DNA from: Bombella apis
GTDB lineage: Bacteria; Pseudomonadota; Alphaproteobacteria; Acetobacterales; Acetobacteraceae
DNA length: 64,000 nucleotides
Reading direction: 5' to 3'
NCBI RefSeq assembly: GCF_018221685.1
Contig: NZ_JAGJTM010000003.1
Span: 246,072 to 310,071 of the forward strand
Under the pieces are notes generated by a model. It searched no databases. It was given only the letters and a program-made list of their open reading frames with translations, and was not told the DNA's origin. The position numbers were made by a program, and so were the translations under genes. Positions 1 to 11,185 of the stretch are shown here, one piece after another. Position 1 is the stretch's first letter; each line of letters starts with the position of its first letter.

Positions 1-80
1 CCTTCCGCTCCCAGCAGGGCTGCACGCTCTCCGGCACGCCCCGTCAGGGCCTGCCAGGCTGCTGCACTGTTCTCACTCAC
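1..80 (-). CDS. sufD: SufD, start of gene only (partial)
   Basis: The frame opens with GTG at 80-78, overlapping the sufC stop as GTGA, and reads MSENSAAAWQALTGRAGE before leaving the window. SufD is the scaffold partner of SufB in the SufBC2D Fe-S assembly complex and normally follows sufC. The call rests on position, the coupled start and a plausible N-terminus; only about 26 residues are visible. Confidence 0.75.
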   Translation of the reverse strand, partial: MSENSAAAWQALTGRAGERAALLGAE

Positions 81-847
81 GCTGCCGCCTCAAGAAACTG
101 TTTGTAGCCCTGTTTTTCCAGCAGTGTTGCCACTTCCGGGCCGCCACTATGGATGATGCGTCCGTGCGCCATGACATGCACACGGTCCGGCACGATATAT
201 TCCAGCAGACGCTGGTGATGGGTAATCACCAGTGATGAGAAGTCCGGCCCACGCAGGGAGTTCACACCCTCCGCCACGATACGCAGCGCATCGATGTCCA
301 GCCCGCTGTCCGTCTCGTCCAGAATGGCCAGAGAAGGCTTGAGCAGGCGCATCTGGAGCACCTCGTTGCGCTTCTTCTCACCACCGGAGAAGCCGACATT
401 CACGGCCCGCTTGAGCATCTCGCCGGACATGGAAAGGCGGCTGGTTTCCTCCCGTGCCAGCTTGAGGAAGGACACGGCATCCAGCTCCTCCTCACCACGG
501 GCCTTGCGCACGGCGTTTACTGCCGTCCGCAGGAAGTTGGCGTTGTTGACACCGGGCAGTTCCACCGGGGACTGGAAGGCCAGAAACACACCCAGTGCCG
601 CACGTTCTTCCGGCTCCAGCTCCAGCAGGTCCTGCCCCTTGAAATGGGCGGAACCACCTGTCACCTCGTAATCCTCACGCCCCGCCAGAACATAGGAGAG
701 CGTGGACTTGCCAGAACCGTTCGGCCCCATGATGGCGTGAACCTCTCCCTTGGGGATCGTGAGGTCCAGACCCTTCAGAATTTCCTTGGGGGTGCCGTCA
801 GCATCGATCTGGGCCTTCAGCCCCTCAATCTTCAGAAAATCACTCAT
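77..847 (-). CDS. sufC: Fe-S cluster assembly ATPase SufC
   Basis: ABC-type ATPase that powers Fe-S cluster assembly on the SufBC2D scaffold in the cytoplasm. The 256-residue length is normal for the family. Walker A GPNGSGKST is at residues 41-49, the ABC signature FSGGEKKR at 153-160 and Walker B LAILDE at 173-178, followed by the SufC-typical TDSGLD. It lies 3 bp after sufB and overlaps sufD by four bases, so it is translated as part of the suf operon. Identification is secure. Confidence 0.97.
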   Translation of the reverse strand: MSDFLKIEGLKAQIDADGTPKEILKGLDLTIPKGEVHAIMGPNGSGKSTLSYVLAGREDYEVTGGSAHFKGQDLLELEPEERAALGVFLAFQSPVELPGVNNANFLRTAVNAVRKARGEEELDAVSFLKLAREETSRLSMSGEMLKRAVNVGFSGGEKKRNEVLQMRLLKPSLAILDETDSGLDIDALRIVAEGVNSLRGPDFSSLVITHHQRLLEYIVPDRVHVMAHGRIIHSGGPEVATLLEKQGYKQFLEAAA

Positions 848-850
848 AGC

Positions 851-2306
<1,456 letters not shown>

Positions 2307-2332
<26 letters not shown>

Positions 2333-2801
2333 GACATTCTCCCTGTTCCTCAGGCCTATGCATTGTCGCTTCCACCGATGTGGCAGAGGACGGATCGAAT
2401 TTCAGATCGGGGTTGGCCATATCGGCCAGAGTGATGGTCTCCAGGGCCTGCCGGACCGCTGCATTGACCATATCCCACTGCCCTGACAGACCGCAGGTCT
2501 CACCATGTGCACATTCCTTGCCATCACAGCAGGCTGTCACGCAGATGGGACCATCCACCACGCTGATGACCCGGGCCACGGAGATGTCGGCCAGCTCCTC
2601 GGCCAAGCGATAGCCGCCCCGGGCACCACGGAAAGAGACAACCAGCCCACCTGCTGCCAGCCCTTTCAACAGTTTGGCAACTGTTGGCTCTGGCACCCCC
2701 GTCTCCTGCGCCAAAGACGCTGCCGTGGCCAGATCACCACGCACACCAAGACGCACGAGAACAACGGTCGCATAATCAGCCAGTTTGGACAGTCTCAGCA
2801 C
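2307..2801 (-). CDS. Rrf2-family SUF operon regulator
   Basis: Rrf2-type winged-helix regulator of 164 residues, first gene of the suf operon. The N-terminus ([19 protein letters not shown]) and the recognition-helix region ([20 protein letters not shown]) are typical of the IscR/SufR group. A cysteine cluster [13 protein letters not shown] around residues 91-103 suggests that it binds an Fe-S cluster and senses Fe-S status. Its 3' end overlaps the start of sufB. By family knowledge it should control this operon; no operator could be assigned in the AT-rich upstream spacer. Confidence 0.9.
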
Positions 2802-2949
2802 AATGAAAAACCTACATCCTATATCAATGATTCTCTATTTAAGACCCAACAGGTACCCATTCAAGGGAGTGACCCATATTTTCCCGATGGTCAAGCCTTA
2901 TGTGCCGCCAGGATAAAGCGTTTTTCATATTTTGTTAAAAAATACCCAA
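2802..2949. promoter_or_regulatory. AT-rich spacer holding the suf operon promoter region
   Basis: This AT-rich 148-bp spacer separates the suf regulator start from the end of the DUF445 gene on the same strand. It must hold the suf promoter unless the operon reads through from upstream. I could not identify an unambiguous -35/-10 pair or a clean Rrf2 palindrome. Confidence 0.4.
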
Positions 2950-4206
2950 TCACGGAACAAGACAGACAAGCAGCCCCTCCAGCACGGCACCTATCACAAA
3001 GCCGACGACAGTGCCATTGACACGAATATAGGCCAGATCTTTCCCGATACCAGCCTCCAGCCGGACTGACAGGCTCCTGGCATCCCAGCGTCCGATAACA
3101 CGGGCAATCATCCCCGCTACATTCTTCCGCATCTGCGGCAGGGATTTCACGATAGCCTGCCGGACCGCCCTGTCCAGCTGGCTGGCCAGGTCTGTCCTTT
3201 GCAGGAGCGTCCCCGTCAGCTGCTGGTAGGCAGTCCGCAGTGCCTGCGTACTCAACCCATCATCCCGCCGACTATCTTCCTCCACCATCAGGCAGAGCCG
3301 CCGCCACAAACCGCCACCCCATTCCTTCACACTCTCGTGTGCGAAAAAAGACGTGATGCTGCCCATGAGCTGACGGGCGCTCTCCGGGTCATCGTCCAGA
3401 TCCTGGATTTTCCGTTTTACCCAGCGTGTAAACCCATGCCGGATATCGGAATCCATGGGGTCCACCCGGCCCAGCTCCGCCTTCAGGGCTGTCAGCACCT
3501 GCGTGGCCACCGAGGCCCCGATGGCCCAGCCAACCAGCCGCCCCCCCTGCTCACGCACCCGCCTCTCCACAAACCGGTGCAGGTCATCCTCCTTCGTGCT
3601 GACCAACTCCTTGAACTGCGCCAGAAAGAAAGAAAAGACTTCCTGATGGATATCCTCATCCACCATGGCTCTCAGGGCACGGATGACAAGTGCCGTAACG
3701 TCATCCCTTTTCATTAGGGTCGGAAAGAGGGTGACCAGAAAAGAGCCTCCCCGTCCATCTCCGATGCGCTCCAGCACCGCCGGGGCCAGACCACGAAGGT
3801 GACGCAGCAGAACCTCTTCCGTCTCCTTTTTCTGAAGAAGACGGGCCAAGGCCGCTGGCAGATCGGCACCTTCCAGCAGGCGCAGCATTTCTTCTTCTGT
3901 CAGGAAATGCTCAGCCATGAAACGGCCCAGCGCATCCCCCAGCTGGGCCTTCCTCTGTGGCAGGATGGCCGTATGCGGTATGGGAAGCCCAAGAGGATGC
4001 CGGAACAGGGCCGTAACGGCAAACCAGTCTGCAAGCCCCCCCACGACACCCGCCTGGCTGCCAGCCCGCAGCATTTCCAGCCAGAGTGAGGGGCCAAACA
4101 GCTTCTGCCAGACGCTCAGACGGCTGATGACAGCCAGCACGGACGTCCCCACCAGCAACAGGCCTGCCCAGAGAGAGGCTCCGTTTTTCCTCACCGGAAG
4201 AAACAT
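2950..4206 (-). CDS. DUF445 family membrane protein
   Basis: About 418 residues starting at the ATG at 4206; the open frame runs further upstream, but an AGGAGGG motif precedes this ATG and the family homology begins here. One N-terminal hydrophobic segment (LWAGLLLVGTSVLAVISRL) is followed by the DUF445 signature GGLADWFAVTALFRHPLGLPIPHTAI, here read as two adjoining blocks, GGLADWFAVTALF and RHPLGLPIPHTAI. A second hydrophobic helix closes the C-terminus. Function of the family is unknown; it is an inner-membrane protein by sequence. It is divergent from the PEP carboxylase gene. Confidence 0.88.
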   Translation of the reverse strand: MFLPVRKNGASLWAGLLLVGTSVLAVISRLSVWQKLFGPSLWLEMLRAGSQAGVVGGLADWFAVTALFRHPLGLPIPHTAILPQRKAQLGDALGRFMAEHFLTEEEMLRLLEGADLPAALARLLQKKETEEVLLRHLRGLAPAVLERIGDGRGGSFLVTLFPTLMKRDDVTALVIRALRAMVDEDIHQEVFSFFLAQFKELVSTKEDDLHRFVERRVREQGGRLVGWAIGASVATQVLTALKAELGRVDPMDSDIRHGFTRWVKRKIQDLDDDPESARQLMGSITSFFAHESVKEWGGGLWRRLCLMVEEDSRRDDGLSTQALRTAYQQLTGTLLQRTDLASQLDRAVRQAIVKSLPQMRKNVAGMIARVIGRWDARSLSVRLEAGIGKDLAYIRVNGTVVGFVIGAVLEGLLVCLVP

Positions 4207-4298
4207 GACGATGGACTGCCCTCCTGCATGACCGTTGGTTGCCGCCCTCCTGCCAACTTCAGGCAGGCCGAACAAAAAGCACTTCTTATTAACAAGAC

Positions 4299-4328
4299 TT
4301 GGCGCTTTATCACAATTGAGCCTATACA
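4299..4328 (+). promoter_or_regulatory. Candidate sigma-70 type promoter of ppc
   Basis: TTGGCG at 4299-4304 and TATACA at 4323-4328 are separated by 18 bp and lie about 75 bp before the proposed ppc ATG at 4403. This position argues against the longer open frame that begins at 4235. Confidence 0.5.
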
Positions 4329-4402
4329 GGAACGACCACGCCGGCGATGGAGCCACACCGTTCCCGGCCCATATGAGACCAAGACAAGCGAGACTGTTCC
4401 CC

Positions 4403-7195
4403 ATGCCAGATTGCGCCTCCCAGACTGACGCATCGCCTGCTGAACTGATTGAATCCTGCACCACTGCGCTGACATACTCTCCGCATGATTTTTCCAACCT
4501 GATCATTTCCCTTGCGAAAAAGGCAGGTACGGAAAATGGTCTGGAAGCAATCGGTCAGACCGTACGTCTGTTACGGGACCGCAACTTCATGACCCGGGCC
4601 GACGCCCTGCGCCGGTATGTAGGGCTGGAGCATGACGGAGCCGAATGCCCGCCGGAGCCCCGGCTGCGCAAGGTCGCCGAGCAGCTTGTCGCACAGGCAC
4701 GGACACCGGATGACCTCTCCGTCACCGGTTTTGCTGCTGTCTTCACCGCTCATCCCACCTTCGCTCTGGCCAATGATGTGTACGAACTTCTGGCCCGTCG
4801 GGCGGAGGATCCGTCCTGCCCTGTTCCCACCCTGCCGACGCATCGCCGCAGTGCGCCTCCAACACTGGATGAAGAACAGTCTCTTGCCCTGGCTGCCATC
4901 ACCCGTGGGCGGGATGCGCTGGACAGCCTTACCATGGGGATCCTCCAGACAGCCCGTCGCCGCTGGCCTGAAGCCAACGAGATGACCCCTGCCCCTGTCC
5001 GGCTGGCCAGCTGGGTCGGGTTTGATACGGATGGCCGCAATGACATTGGCTGGTGGGACACCATCCGCATCCGTCTTGGCCTCAAGATTGCCCAGCTGGA
5101 ACGTCTGCTTGAAGGACTGGAACAGATCGGGCTGAAAGAAGGTGTGCTGAGCCGGCGTGTGGCCGAAGCCCTTGCCGCCACGCAAAAGCAGCGTGACATC
5201 TGCCCCCGCTCTGTCCCCGGCCAGACCATGAAACCGGAAGACATCGCCCGCTTCGCCCATGTCCTCATCGACCTGCGGGAAACGGCCCTGCTCAATGCTG
5301 ATGAGCTACGCCCTCTCTTCCGTGAGGAGGCAGCCCGGCTGGATGGTGAAAAAGCCCATCGGCTGGATGTCATGCGTACGGGGTTCCTCAATCACGGGCT
5401 TGGACTGTCCCACATCCATACCCGCCTCAATGCAGCCCAGATTTACAACGTGGCCCGTACAAGGCTGGGCCTGACAGATGATCCGACCCTGCCTTTCCAT
5501 CGTCGGGCGCTTCTCTCCCATATTGATGCCGCCATGGATGACCTCAAGCCGCTGGCCATCGATTTCGGGGCCCTGCTGGTAGAGCCCAGTGCCGCCTCAC
5601 GCCTGATGATGACGATGGCGCAAATCCTCAAACATGTGGATTCCGGCTCCCCCATCCGCTTCCTGATTGCCGAGACGGAAAGCGGCTACACCCTGCTGGC
5701 CACGCTATGGCTGGCCCGGCTCTTTGGCATCCGTGATGACCAGATCGAGATTTCCCCACTCTTCGAAACGGAAACGGCTCTGGAGAACGGTGCCGAGATT
5801 CTGGAGGAAGCCTTCCGCTCACCACACTGGCGGGCCTATCTCCGGGCCAATGGGCGCCTGTCCCTCCAGTTCGGTTATTCGGATTCCGGGCGTTATGTCG
5901 GCCAGCTGGCGGCCGGCCCCATGGTGGAACGCCTGCGCCTGCGGACACTGGAGCTGATGAAAGAACATGGGCTGGAAGACATCGCCCTGACCATGTTCGA
6001 TACCCATGGTGAAAGCATTGGCCGCGGTGCCCATCCTTTCAGCCTGAAAGAGCGTCTGGAATATTTCTCTCCGGCCAACACAAGGCAGGCGCTGCACAAG
6101 GCGGGCATTGCAAGCCGGGTTGAAGCTGCGTTTCAGGGAGGGGACGGCTACCTCGCCTTCGGTACGGACAGGCTGGCGGCCTCCACCATTGCAACGCTGG
6201 CTGAATTCGTGGCAGCCCAGGGCGAGCCCATTGCGGCTGACAAGCTGAATGATCCACTTTTCAGCAAACCCGATTTCGCCATGGACTTCTTCTCCACCAT
6301 CGCCCTGAAGATGGGTGACCTGGTGAACGACCCGGGCTATACCGCCCTCCTCAGCGCCTTCGGCCCTGCGCTGGTGGACAAGACCGGCTCCCGCCCCTCT
6401 GCACGTCAGTCCGATACAGCACGGGTAACACGCATAACCCATCCAAGCCAGATCCGGGCCATCCCCAACAATGCCATTCTCCAGCAGCTGGGCTGGTGGG
6501 CCAATGTCCTGCATGGTCTCGGCAGTGCTGCCCGCCGCCATACAGAGCAGTTTGAACGGTTGCGTCACAGCTCGCCCCGCTTCCGCCAGCTTATGGATTT
6601 TGCCTCCCAGGCTCTGAACCATTCAGACCTTGATGTCCTCCGGGCCACCATCCATCAGCTGGACCCCGGTACATGGCTGAACCGGGCTGCGGACTGCGAC
6701 AATGCTGATGATCGGGTCCATTTCCTCAACATTGCCCGTGACCTTGAGGAGCTGGAATTCTGGAAGAGCATCCCGGCCCTGTTCCGGCGCATCCAGAGGG
6801 AAGATATCGCCCTGCGCTCTGCATGGCCTGAAGCCCCTCGCATGGATGTGGATGAAAAGCTCCTGCACGTCATCCGCTTTGCTCTGATGGACCGCATCTG
6901 GACCCTGGGAACACACATCCCCTATTTCGGTCCCCGTGGTACTCTGACACGGGAAGCCATCACGACACTCATCCTGTGTCTTGATGTGCCACGGGCTCTC
7001 CGCCTGCTGGATGACCTCTTCCCCATCACGGCCCCCAGCATTGCCGATCTCGATTTCGGTGAACCGGGTGGCGCTGCTGTGGCACAGGGCTTTGCCCGTG
7101 AGCATCGGGAGATATTCCAGCCACTGCAAAACGCCTTCGACCTGCTCCGGGAGGTCGGCGTGGCTATCATGCACGCCAATCACTGCTTCGGCTGA
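4403..7195 (+). CDS. ppc: Phosphoenolpyruvate carboxylase, divergent type
   Basis: Cytoplasmic enzyme carboxylating PEP to oxaloacetate, an anaplerotic step. About 930 residues from the chosen ATG, normal for PEPC. Recognisable blocks are FTAHPT (active-site histidine loop), GFDTDGRND, FGYSDSGRYVGQL and the C-terminal RALRLLDDL region. The usual glycine-rich loop (HGRGGSVGRGGGP in textbook enzymes) is replaced by DTHGESIGRGAHP, and the acceptor GYSDSxKD motif is also altered. It therefore belongs to a divergent clade, and activity is inferred. The start is chosen from a promoter at 4299-4328. Confidence 0.85.
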   Translation: MPDCASQTDASPAELIESCTTALTYSPHDFSNLIISLAKKAGTENGLEAIGQTVRLLRDRNFMTRADALRRYVGLEHDGAECPPEPRLRKVAEQLVAQARTPDDLSVTGFAAVFTAHPTFALANDVYELLARRAEDPSCPVPTLPTHRRSAPPTLDEEQSLALAAITRGRDALDSLTMGILQTARRRWPEANEMTPAPVRLASWVGFDTDGRNDIGWWDTIRIRLGLKIAQLERLLEGLEQIGLKEGVLSRRVAEALAATQKQRDICPRSVPGQTMKPEDIARFAHVLIDLRETALLNADELRPLFREEAARLDGEKAHRLDVMRTGFLNHGLGLSHIHTRLNAAQIYNVARTRLGLTDDPTLPFHRRALLSHIDAAMDDLKPLAIDFGALLVEPSAASRLMMTMAQILKHVDSGSPIRFLIAETESGYTLLATLWLARLFGIRDDQIEISPLFETETALENGAEILEEAFRSPHWRAYLRANGRLSLQFGYSDSGRYVGQLAAGPMVERLRLRTLELMKEHGLEDIALTMFDTHGESIGRGAHPFSLKERLEYFSPANTRQALHKAGIASRVEAAFQGGDGYLAFGTDRLAASTIATLAEFVAAQGEPIAADKLNDPLFSKPDFAMDFFSTIALKMGDLVNDPGYTALLSAFGPALVDKTGSRPSARQSDTARVTRITHPSQIRAIPNNAILQQLGWWANVLHGLGSAARRHTEQFERLRHSSPRFRQLMDFASQALNHSDLDVLRATIHQLDPGTWLNRAADCDNADDRVHFLNIARDLEELEFWKSIPALFRRIQREDIALRSAWPEAPRMDVDEKLLHVIRFALMDRIWTLGTHIPYFGPRGTLTREAITTLILCLDVPRALRLLDDLFPITAPSIADLDFGEPGGAAVAQGFAREHREIFQPLQNAFDLLREVGVAIMHANHCFG

Positions 7196-7224
7196 CATTC
7201 CTCCATCAGGCGAAACACGACCAT

Positions 7225-7265
7225 GAAAAAGGGCCTCCTTCCCAGTGGAAAGAGGCCCTTTTTCT
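7225..7265. terminator. Bidirectional Rho-independent terminator
   Basis: A perfect inverted repeat (AAAAAGGGCCTC pairing with GAGGCCCTTTTT, loop about 14 nt) carries T runs on both strands. It sits between the convergent ppc (+) and CLC-F (-) genes and can end both transcripts. Confidence 0.92.
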
Positions 7266-7337
7266 ATCCTCACAGACTTGCAAAACGGAGACGATCCACA
7301 CTCTTCCCACGTTCCTCTCCATCCATTCTGGAGACGT

Positions 7338-8669
7338 TCAGTCTTCTGTCCAGATACCTTCCCTCGTACGGCGCAGCGCTATACCAGGGACAAAATCAGG
7401 TCGCCATATTTTGGGCACCCCCACTTTCTGGGACAGGTAAATCCCCGTATGCCCTGAGCAGAGATAGGCGATGAAACAGCCCGTGGCGTAATAGACAATG
7501 TTCGTCCCACCAAACAGCTCCACCCCCATGACCGTACAGGCCAGAGGCGTATTGACGGCTCCACCGAACACGGCCACCATCCCCACACCGGCCAGAAGAT
7601 CACCAGGCACACCGAGCACCGGTGCAAGGGCATTTCCCAGTCCAGCTCCTACAAAGAATAGAGGCGTAACCTCTCCTCCCTTGTAGCCTGTGGCAAGAGC
7701 CAGGACTGTGAAAACCAGCTTCAGCAGCCAGCTCCACTCATAATGGGTCGTGCTGAAAAAGTTGACGATGGACGCTCCGCCCGCCTCCGGTGCCACGACA
7801 CCAAGGCCCAGATAATCCCGTGTTCCCAGCAGCCAGACCAGCAGAATGGTCACGACACCGCCAATGGCTGGCTGCAACCAGGGTGTCGGACAGATTTTCT
7901 TGATGACCGGACCAAGCCTGTACACACCCTCTGCAAAGGCACGGCTGGCAAACCCGAAAGCCACAGCCGCCACAGCAACCTTTACCCACAGCAGGGCATC
8001 AACATGGAAAGGCGTCTGCCCTGGAGCTGCCAATCCCCTGAATGTAACGGGATAGACCGCATGATGTATCCCCCATTGATGGCATGTCCAGTCCGCAATG
8101 ATGGACGTGACAGCCACAGGCAGCAGAGCAGAATAATCCAACGTACCAAGGGTCAGGACCTCCAGACCAAAGATCGCCCCCGTGATGGGCGTGCCATACA
8201 CGGCGCCAAGGCCGGAGGCTACACCAGCTGTCAGCAGAATGCTCGTGTTGCGGCTGTCCAGCCGGAACAGTCGGGCAAAACTGCTGGCCAGACTTCCACC
8301 CATCTGCACGGCAGTGCCTTCACGCCCCACGGATGCCCCAAAAAGGTGACTGACCACTGTCCCGATGAACACAAGCGGGGCCATGCGCAGCGGTACCCCT
8401 TCCGAAGGTTTGTGGATTTCATCAAGGATGAGATTATTACCGCCTCCTGCACGACCGCCCCACCAGTAATAGGACAGGGCCACGGCCACACCGGCGACAG
8501 GCAATCCATAGAGAATGTCAGGATGGTCAAACCGGTATTGCGTCACCCATTCCAGCATCCAGAGGAAAAGAGCGCAAAAACTGCCCACCACAACTGCCAG
8601 CGGTACCAGTACACAGAACCACTGAAACAGACGGGACAAAAAAGAAACGCTTTTCTGGAAAAACAACAT
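7338..8669 (-). CDS. CLC-F type fluoride/proton antiporter
   Basis: A 443-residue CLC-fold membrane protein. The gating-glutamate motif is GREGTAVQMGG, and the selectivity region reads GGGNNLILDEI, with the Asn-Asn-Leu-Ile found in the fluoride-specific CLC-F branch instead of the GSGIP of chloride CLCs. The rest is a series of hydrophobic helices typical of the family. A fluoride riboswitch lies directly upstream at 8719-8802, which strongly supports fluoride export as the role. Standard pipelines would probably call it a chloride channel. Confidence 0.92.
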   Translation of the reverse strand: MLFFQKSVSFLSRLFQWFCVLVPLAVVVGSFCALFLWMLEWVTQYRFDHPDILYGLPVAGVAVALSYYWWGGRAGGGNNLILDEIHKPSEGVPLRMAPLVFIGTVVSHLFGASVGREGTAVQMGGSLASSFARLFRLDSRNTSILLTAGVASGLGAVYGTPITGAIFGLEVLTLGTLDYSALLPVAVTSIIADWTCHQWGIHHAVYPVTFRGLAAPGQTPFHVDALLWVKVAVAAVAFGFASRAFAEGVYRLGPVIKKICPTPWLQPAIGGVVTILLVWLLGTRDYLGLGVVAPEAGGASIVNFFSTTHYEWSWLLKLVFTVLALATGYKGGEVTPLFFVGAGLGNALAPVLGVPGDLLAGVGMVAVFGGAVNTPLACTVMGVELFGGTNIVYYATGCFIAYLCSGHTGIYLSQKVGVPKIWRPDFVPGIALRRTREGIWTED

Positions 8670-8718
8670 GACAAATTCCCCCTAACGCACCCTCACCGAT
8701 CACTGCGAGGGATTCTGT

Positions 8719-8802
8719 TGGCAGGAATCATCAGCCTTCCCCGGCAACCGGGTGGCGGTTCGGCCCACAAGGAACCCGGTGGCAATCCATCACCGTTCCC
8801 TC
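8719..8802 (-). promoter_or_regulatory. Fluoride riboswitch (crcB motif)
   Basis: Read on the minus strand the leader contains GGTGATGGATTGCCACC, then GAACCGCC, then GCTGATGATTCCTGCC, in the order of the crcB motif (GGnGATGGnnTTCnCC ... CTGATGAnTCCTaCC). A GGG/CCC helix joins the two halves. A CCCTC/GAGGG hairpin follows before the AGGGGGAA ribosome-binding site of the CLC-F gene, so control of translation or termination by fluoride is likely. Confidence 0.9.
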
Positions 8803-8840
8803 TCAAAAACACGATCCCATAATACCTGTCAAGCAGACGC

Positions 8841-8875
8841 AAAAAGAAAACCCCCCGCCAGCACGCTGGCGGAGG
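8841..8875 (-). terminator. Rho-independent terminator of fusA
   Basis: On the minus strand an eight-base-pair stem (CCGCCAGC, GT loop, GCTGGCGG) is followed by GGGGTTTTCTTTTT. It lies about 35 bp after the fusA stop. Confidence 0.92.
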
Positions 8876-8908
8876 GCCTCCCTCACAGAACAGTCAGCAG
8901 GGAACGTA

Positions 8909-11020
8909 TCAGCTACGCTCTGCGATGATCTCATCCTGCACGTTACGAGGCACCGGCTCGTAGTGGTGGAACTGCATGGTGAAGGACGCACGGCCCTTCG
9001 TGGCAGAACGCAGATGGGAAATGTACCCGAACATTTCCTTCAGCGGCACCTGGGAGCGGATCAGAACCGTGGAACCCGAGGTCTCCTGGTTCTGGATGAT
9101 ACCACGACGACGGTTGAGGTCACCCACCACGTCACCGACGTGATCATTCGGCGTGGTGATCTCCACATCCATGATCGGCTCCAGAATGACCGGACCGGCC
9201 TTCTTCATACCTTCACGGAAGCAGGCCTTGGCAGCGATTTCGAAGGCCAGAGCCGAAGAGTCAACGTCGTGGTACTTACCGTCTTCCAGAGTGAACTTGA
9301 AGCCCACCGTATCGAAGCCAGCCAGCACACCCGTCGTGGACTGCATGCGCACGCCCTTTTCGACAGCCGGGATATATTCCTTCGGCACGGCACCACCGAC
9401 GATCTTGTTCTCGAACAGAATCTCCTCGGCACCCTTCTCCGTCAGCGGCTCGAAGGTGATCTTCACCTCAGCGAACTGACCGGAACCACCGGACTGCTTC
9501 TTGTGGGTGTAGGTCTCGGTGTGGGACTGGGTAATCGTCTCACGGTAAGCAACCTGCGGGGCACCGATGTTGGCATCAACGCCATATTCACGGCGCAGAC
9601 GGTCCACGATGATGTCCAGATGCAGCTCACCCATACCGGAAAGAATGGTCTGACCCGTTTCCTGGTCTGTCCGCAGATGCAGGGACGGATCTTCGGCTGT
9701 CAGCTTCTGGAGAGCCAGCGTCATCTTCTCGACGGCGTCCTTGGTCTTCGGCTCGACAGAAATGTCGATCACCGGAACCGGGAACTGCATGCGCTCCAGA
9801 ATGACCGGATCAGCTGCATCGGCCAGCGTGTCACCTGTCACGGTATCTTTCAGACCAACGAAGGCAGCAATGTCACCAGCACCAACAGACTTCACTTCCT
9901 GACGCTTGTCAGCGTGCATCTGGAACATGCGGCCAACGCGTTCCTTCGTGCCCTTGGTGGTATTCAATACGGTGTCACCCGTGTTCAGCACGCCACGATA
10001 GACACGGACGAAGGTCAGTGTACCGTACTTGTCGGAGATGATCTTGAAGGCCAGACCAGCAAATTTACCTTCCGGGTCCACTGGGATGATCGGCAGGAAG
10101 CTCTCGTCAACTTCCTTGTCTTCCGGCGGAGCAATACGGATGCCCTCGACTTCGTCCGGTGCTGGCAGATAATCAACCACGGCATCCAGAAGCGGCTGCA
10201 CACCCTTGTTCTTGAAGGCCGTACCGCACAGCACAGGACGGAACTCACCAGCGATGGTGCCCTTCTTGATGCAGCGTTTCAGGGTTGCGACATCCACCTC
10301 ACCCTTCTCGAAATACTCTTCCATGGCGGCGGTATCGACGCTCAGGGCGGTATCGAGCAGGTTCTGGCGGGCTTCCTCGGCACGTTCCTTCATGTCGGCC
10401 GGAATTTCTTCATAGTGGAACTTGGCGCCCAGCTCACCGCCTTCCCAGACGATGGCACGCATTTCCACCAGGTCCACCACACCGACCATGTTCTCTTCAG
10501 AGCCGATCGGCAGCTGAAGCGGAATGGCCACGATGTCCAGCTTCTCCTTCAGTGTGCTGAAGGCGTAGTCGAAGTCGGCACCGGTACGGTCCAGCTTGTT
10601 GATGAAGATGATGCGGGGCACGTTGTAGCGGTCAGCCAGACGCCAGTTGGTCTCGGACTGCGGCTGCACGCCAGCCACACCTTCAATCACGAAGATGGCG
10701 CCATCGAGCACACGGAGGGAACGGTTCACCTCGATGTTGAAGTCGATATGGCCAGGGGTGTCGATGATGTTGATGCGGTGGCCGTCCCACTCGCAGGTCA
10801 CGGCAGCAGACGTGATGGTGATGCCGCGCTCACGCTCCTGCTCCATGTAGTCGGTTGTGGTGTTCCCGTCATGCACTTCACCGATACGGTGGGACATACC
10901 GGTGTAATAGAGCATACGCTCTGTTGTTGTCGTCTTACCGGCATCAATGTGAGCGGTAATACCGATGTTGCGAATCTTTGAGAGAGCGGACTTCGCGCCC
11001 TGAACGCTGTCGTCGGTCAC
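8909..11020 (-). CDS. fusA: Elongation factor G
   Basis: Ribosomal translocase GTPase, about 703 residues. G1 [11 protein letters not shown]3 DTPGHIDF and G4 NKLDR are present, and domain IV has [12 protein letters not shown]. The start is the GTG at 11020, preceded by TTTGGAGG at a six-base spacing; an ATG further upstream has no such site. It is not next to rpsL, rpsG or tuf here. It is therefore either a relocated fusA or a second EF-G; the sequence reads like a normal EF-G, so I favour the first. Confidence 0.93.
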   Translation of the reverse strand: MTDDSVQGAKSALSKIRNIGITAHIDAGKTTTTERMLYYTGMSHRIGEVHDGNTTTDYMEQERERGITITSAAVTCEWDGHRINIIDTPGHIDFNIEVNRSLRVLDGAIFVIEGVAGVQPQSETNWRLADRYNVPRIIFINKLDRTGADFDYAFSTLKEKLDIVAIPLQLPIGSEENMVGVVDLVEMRAIVWEGGELGAKFHYEEIPADMKERAEEARQNLLDTALSVDTAAMEEYFEKGEVDVATLKRCIKKGTIAGEFRPVLCGTAFKNKGVQPLLDAVVDYLPAPDEVEGIRIAPPEDKEVDESFLPIIPVDPEGKFAGLAFKIISDKYGTLTFVRVYRGVLNTGDTVLNTTKGTKERVGRMFQMHADKRQEVKSVGAGDIAAFVGLKDTVTGDTLADAADPVILERMQFPVPVIDISVEPKTKDAVEKMTLALQKLTAEDPSLHLRTDQETGQTILSGMGELHLDIIVDRLRREYGVDANIGAPQVAYRETITQSHTETYTHKKQSGGSGQFAEVKITFEPLTEKGAEEILFENKIVGGAVPKEYIPAVEKGVRMQSTTGVLAGFDTVGFKFTLEDGKYHDVDSSALAFEIAAKACFREGMKKAGPVILEPIMDVEITTPNDHVGDVVGDLNRRRGIIQNQETSGSTVLIRSQVPLKEMFGYISHLRSATKGRASFTMQFHHYEPVPRNVQDEIIAERS

Positions 11021-11161
11021 GGGAAACCTCCAAAATGCAAGGAAAGGTGCCACCGCCTGCGCCGGGGCACCCTCATCAGGCCCTGTATGAATACCAGAAA
11101 AACAGACTACCCCGGCAGAGCCACCCCGGAACAGCCGCCCGTCCTGCGGAGAGAACGGGCT

Positions 11162-11185
11162 TCAGCTGCCTGATCAGGCAGCTGA
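11162..11185. repeat. 24-bp perfect palindrome across the rpmB stop codon
   Basis: The sequence TCAGCTGCCTGA and its exact reverse complement meet at a TGATCA centre; the rpmB stop (11174-11176) is inside it. No T run follows on either strand, so it is not a simple intrinsic terminator. It could act as an mRNA 3'-end stabiliser or a protein site. Confidence 0.7.

Noticed and set aside
8963..10981. 672-codon open frame antisense to fusA
   Set aside because: It mirrors the strongly conserved EF-G gene in high-GC DNA, has no family resemblance and lacks a ribosome-binding site.
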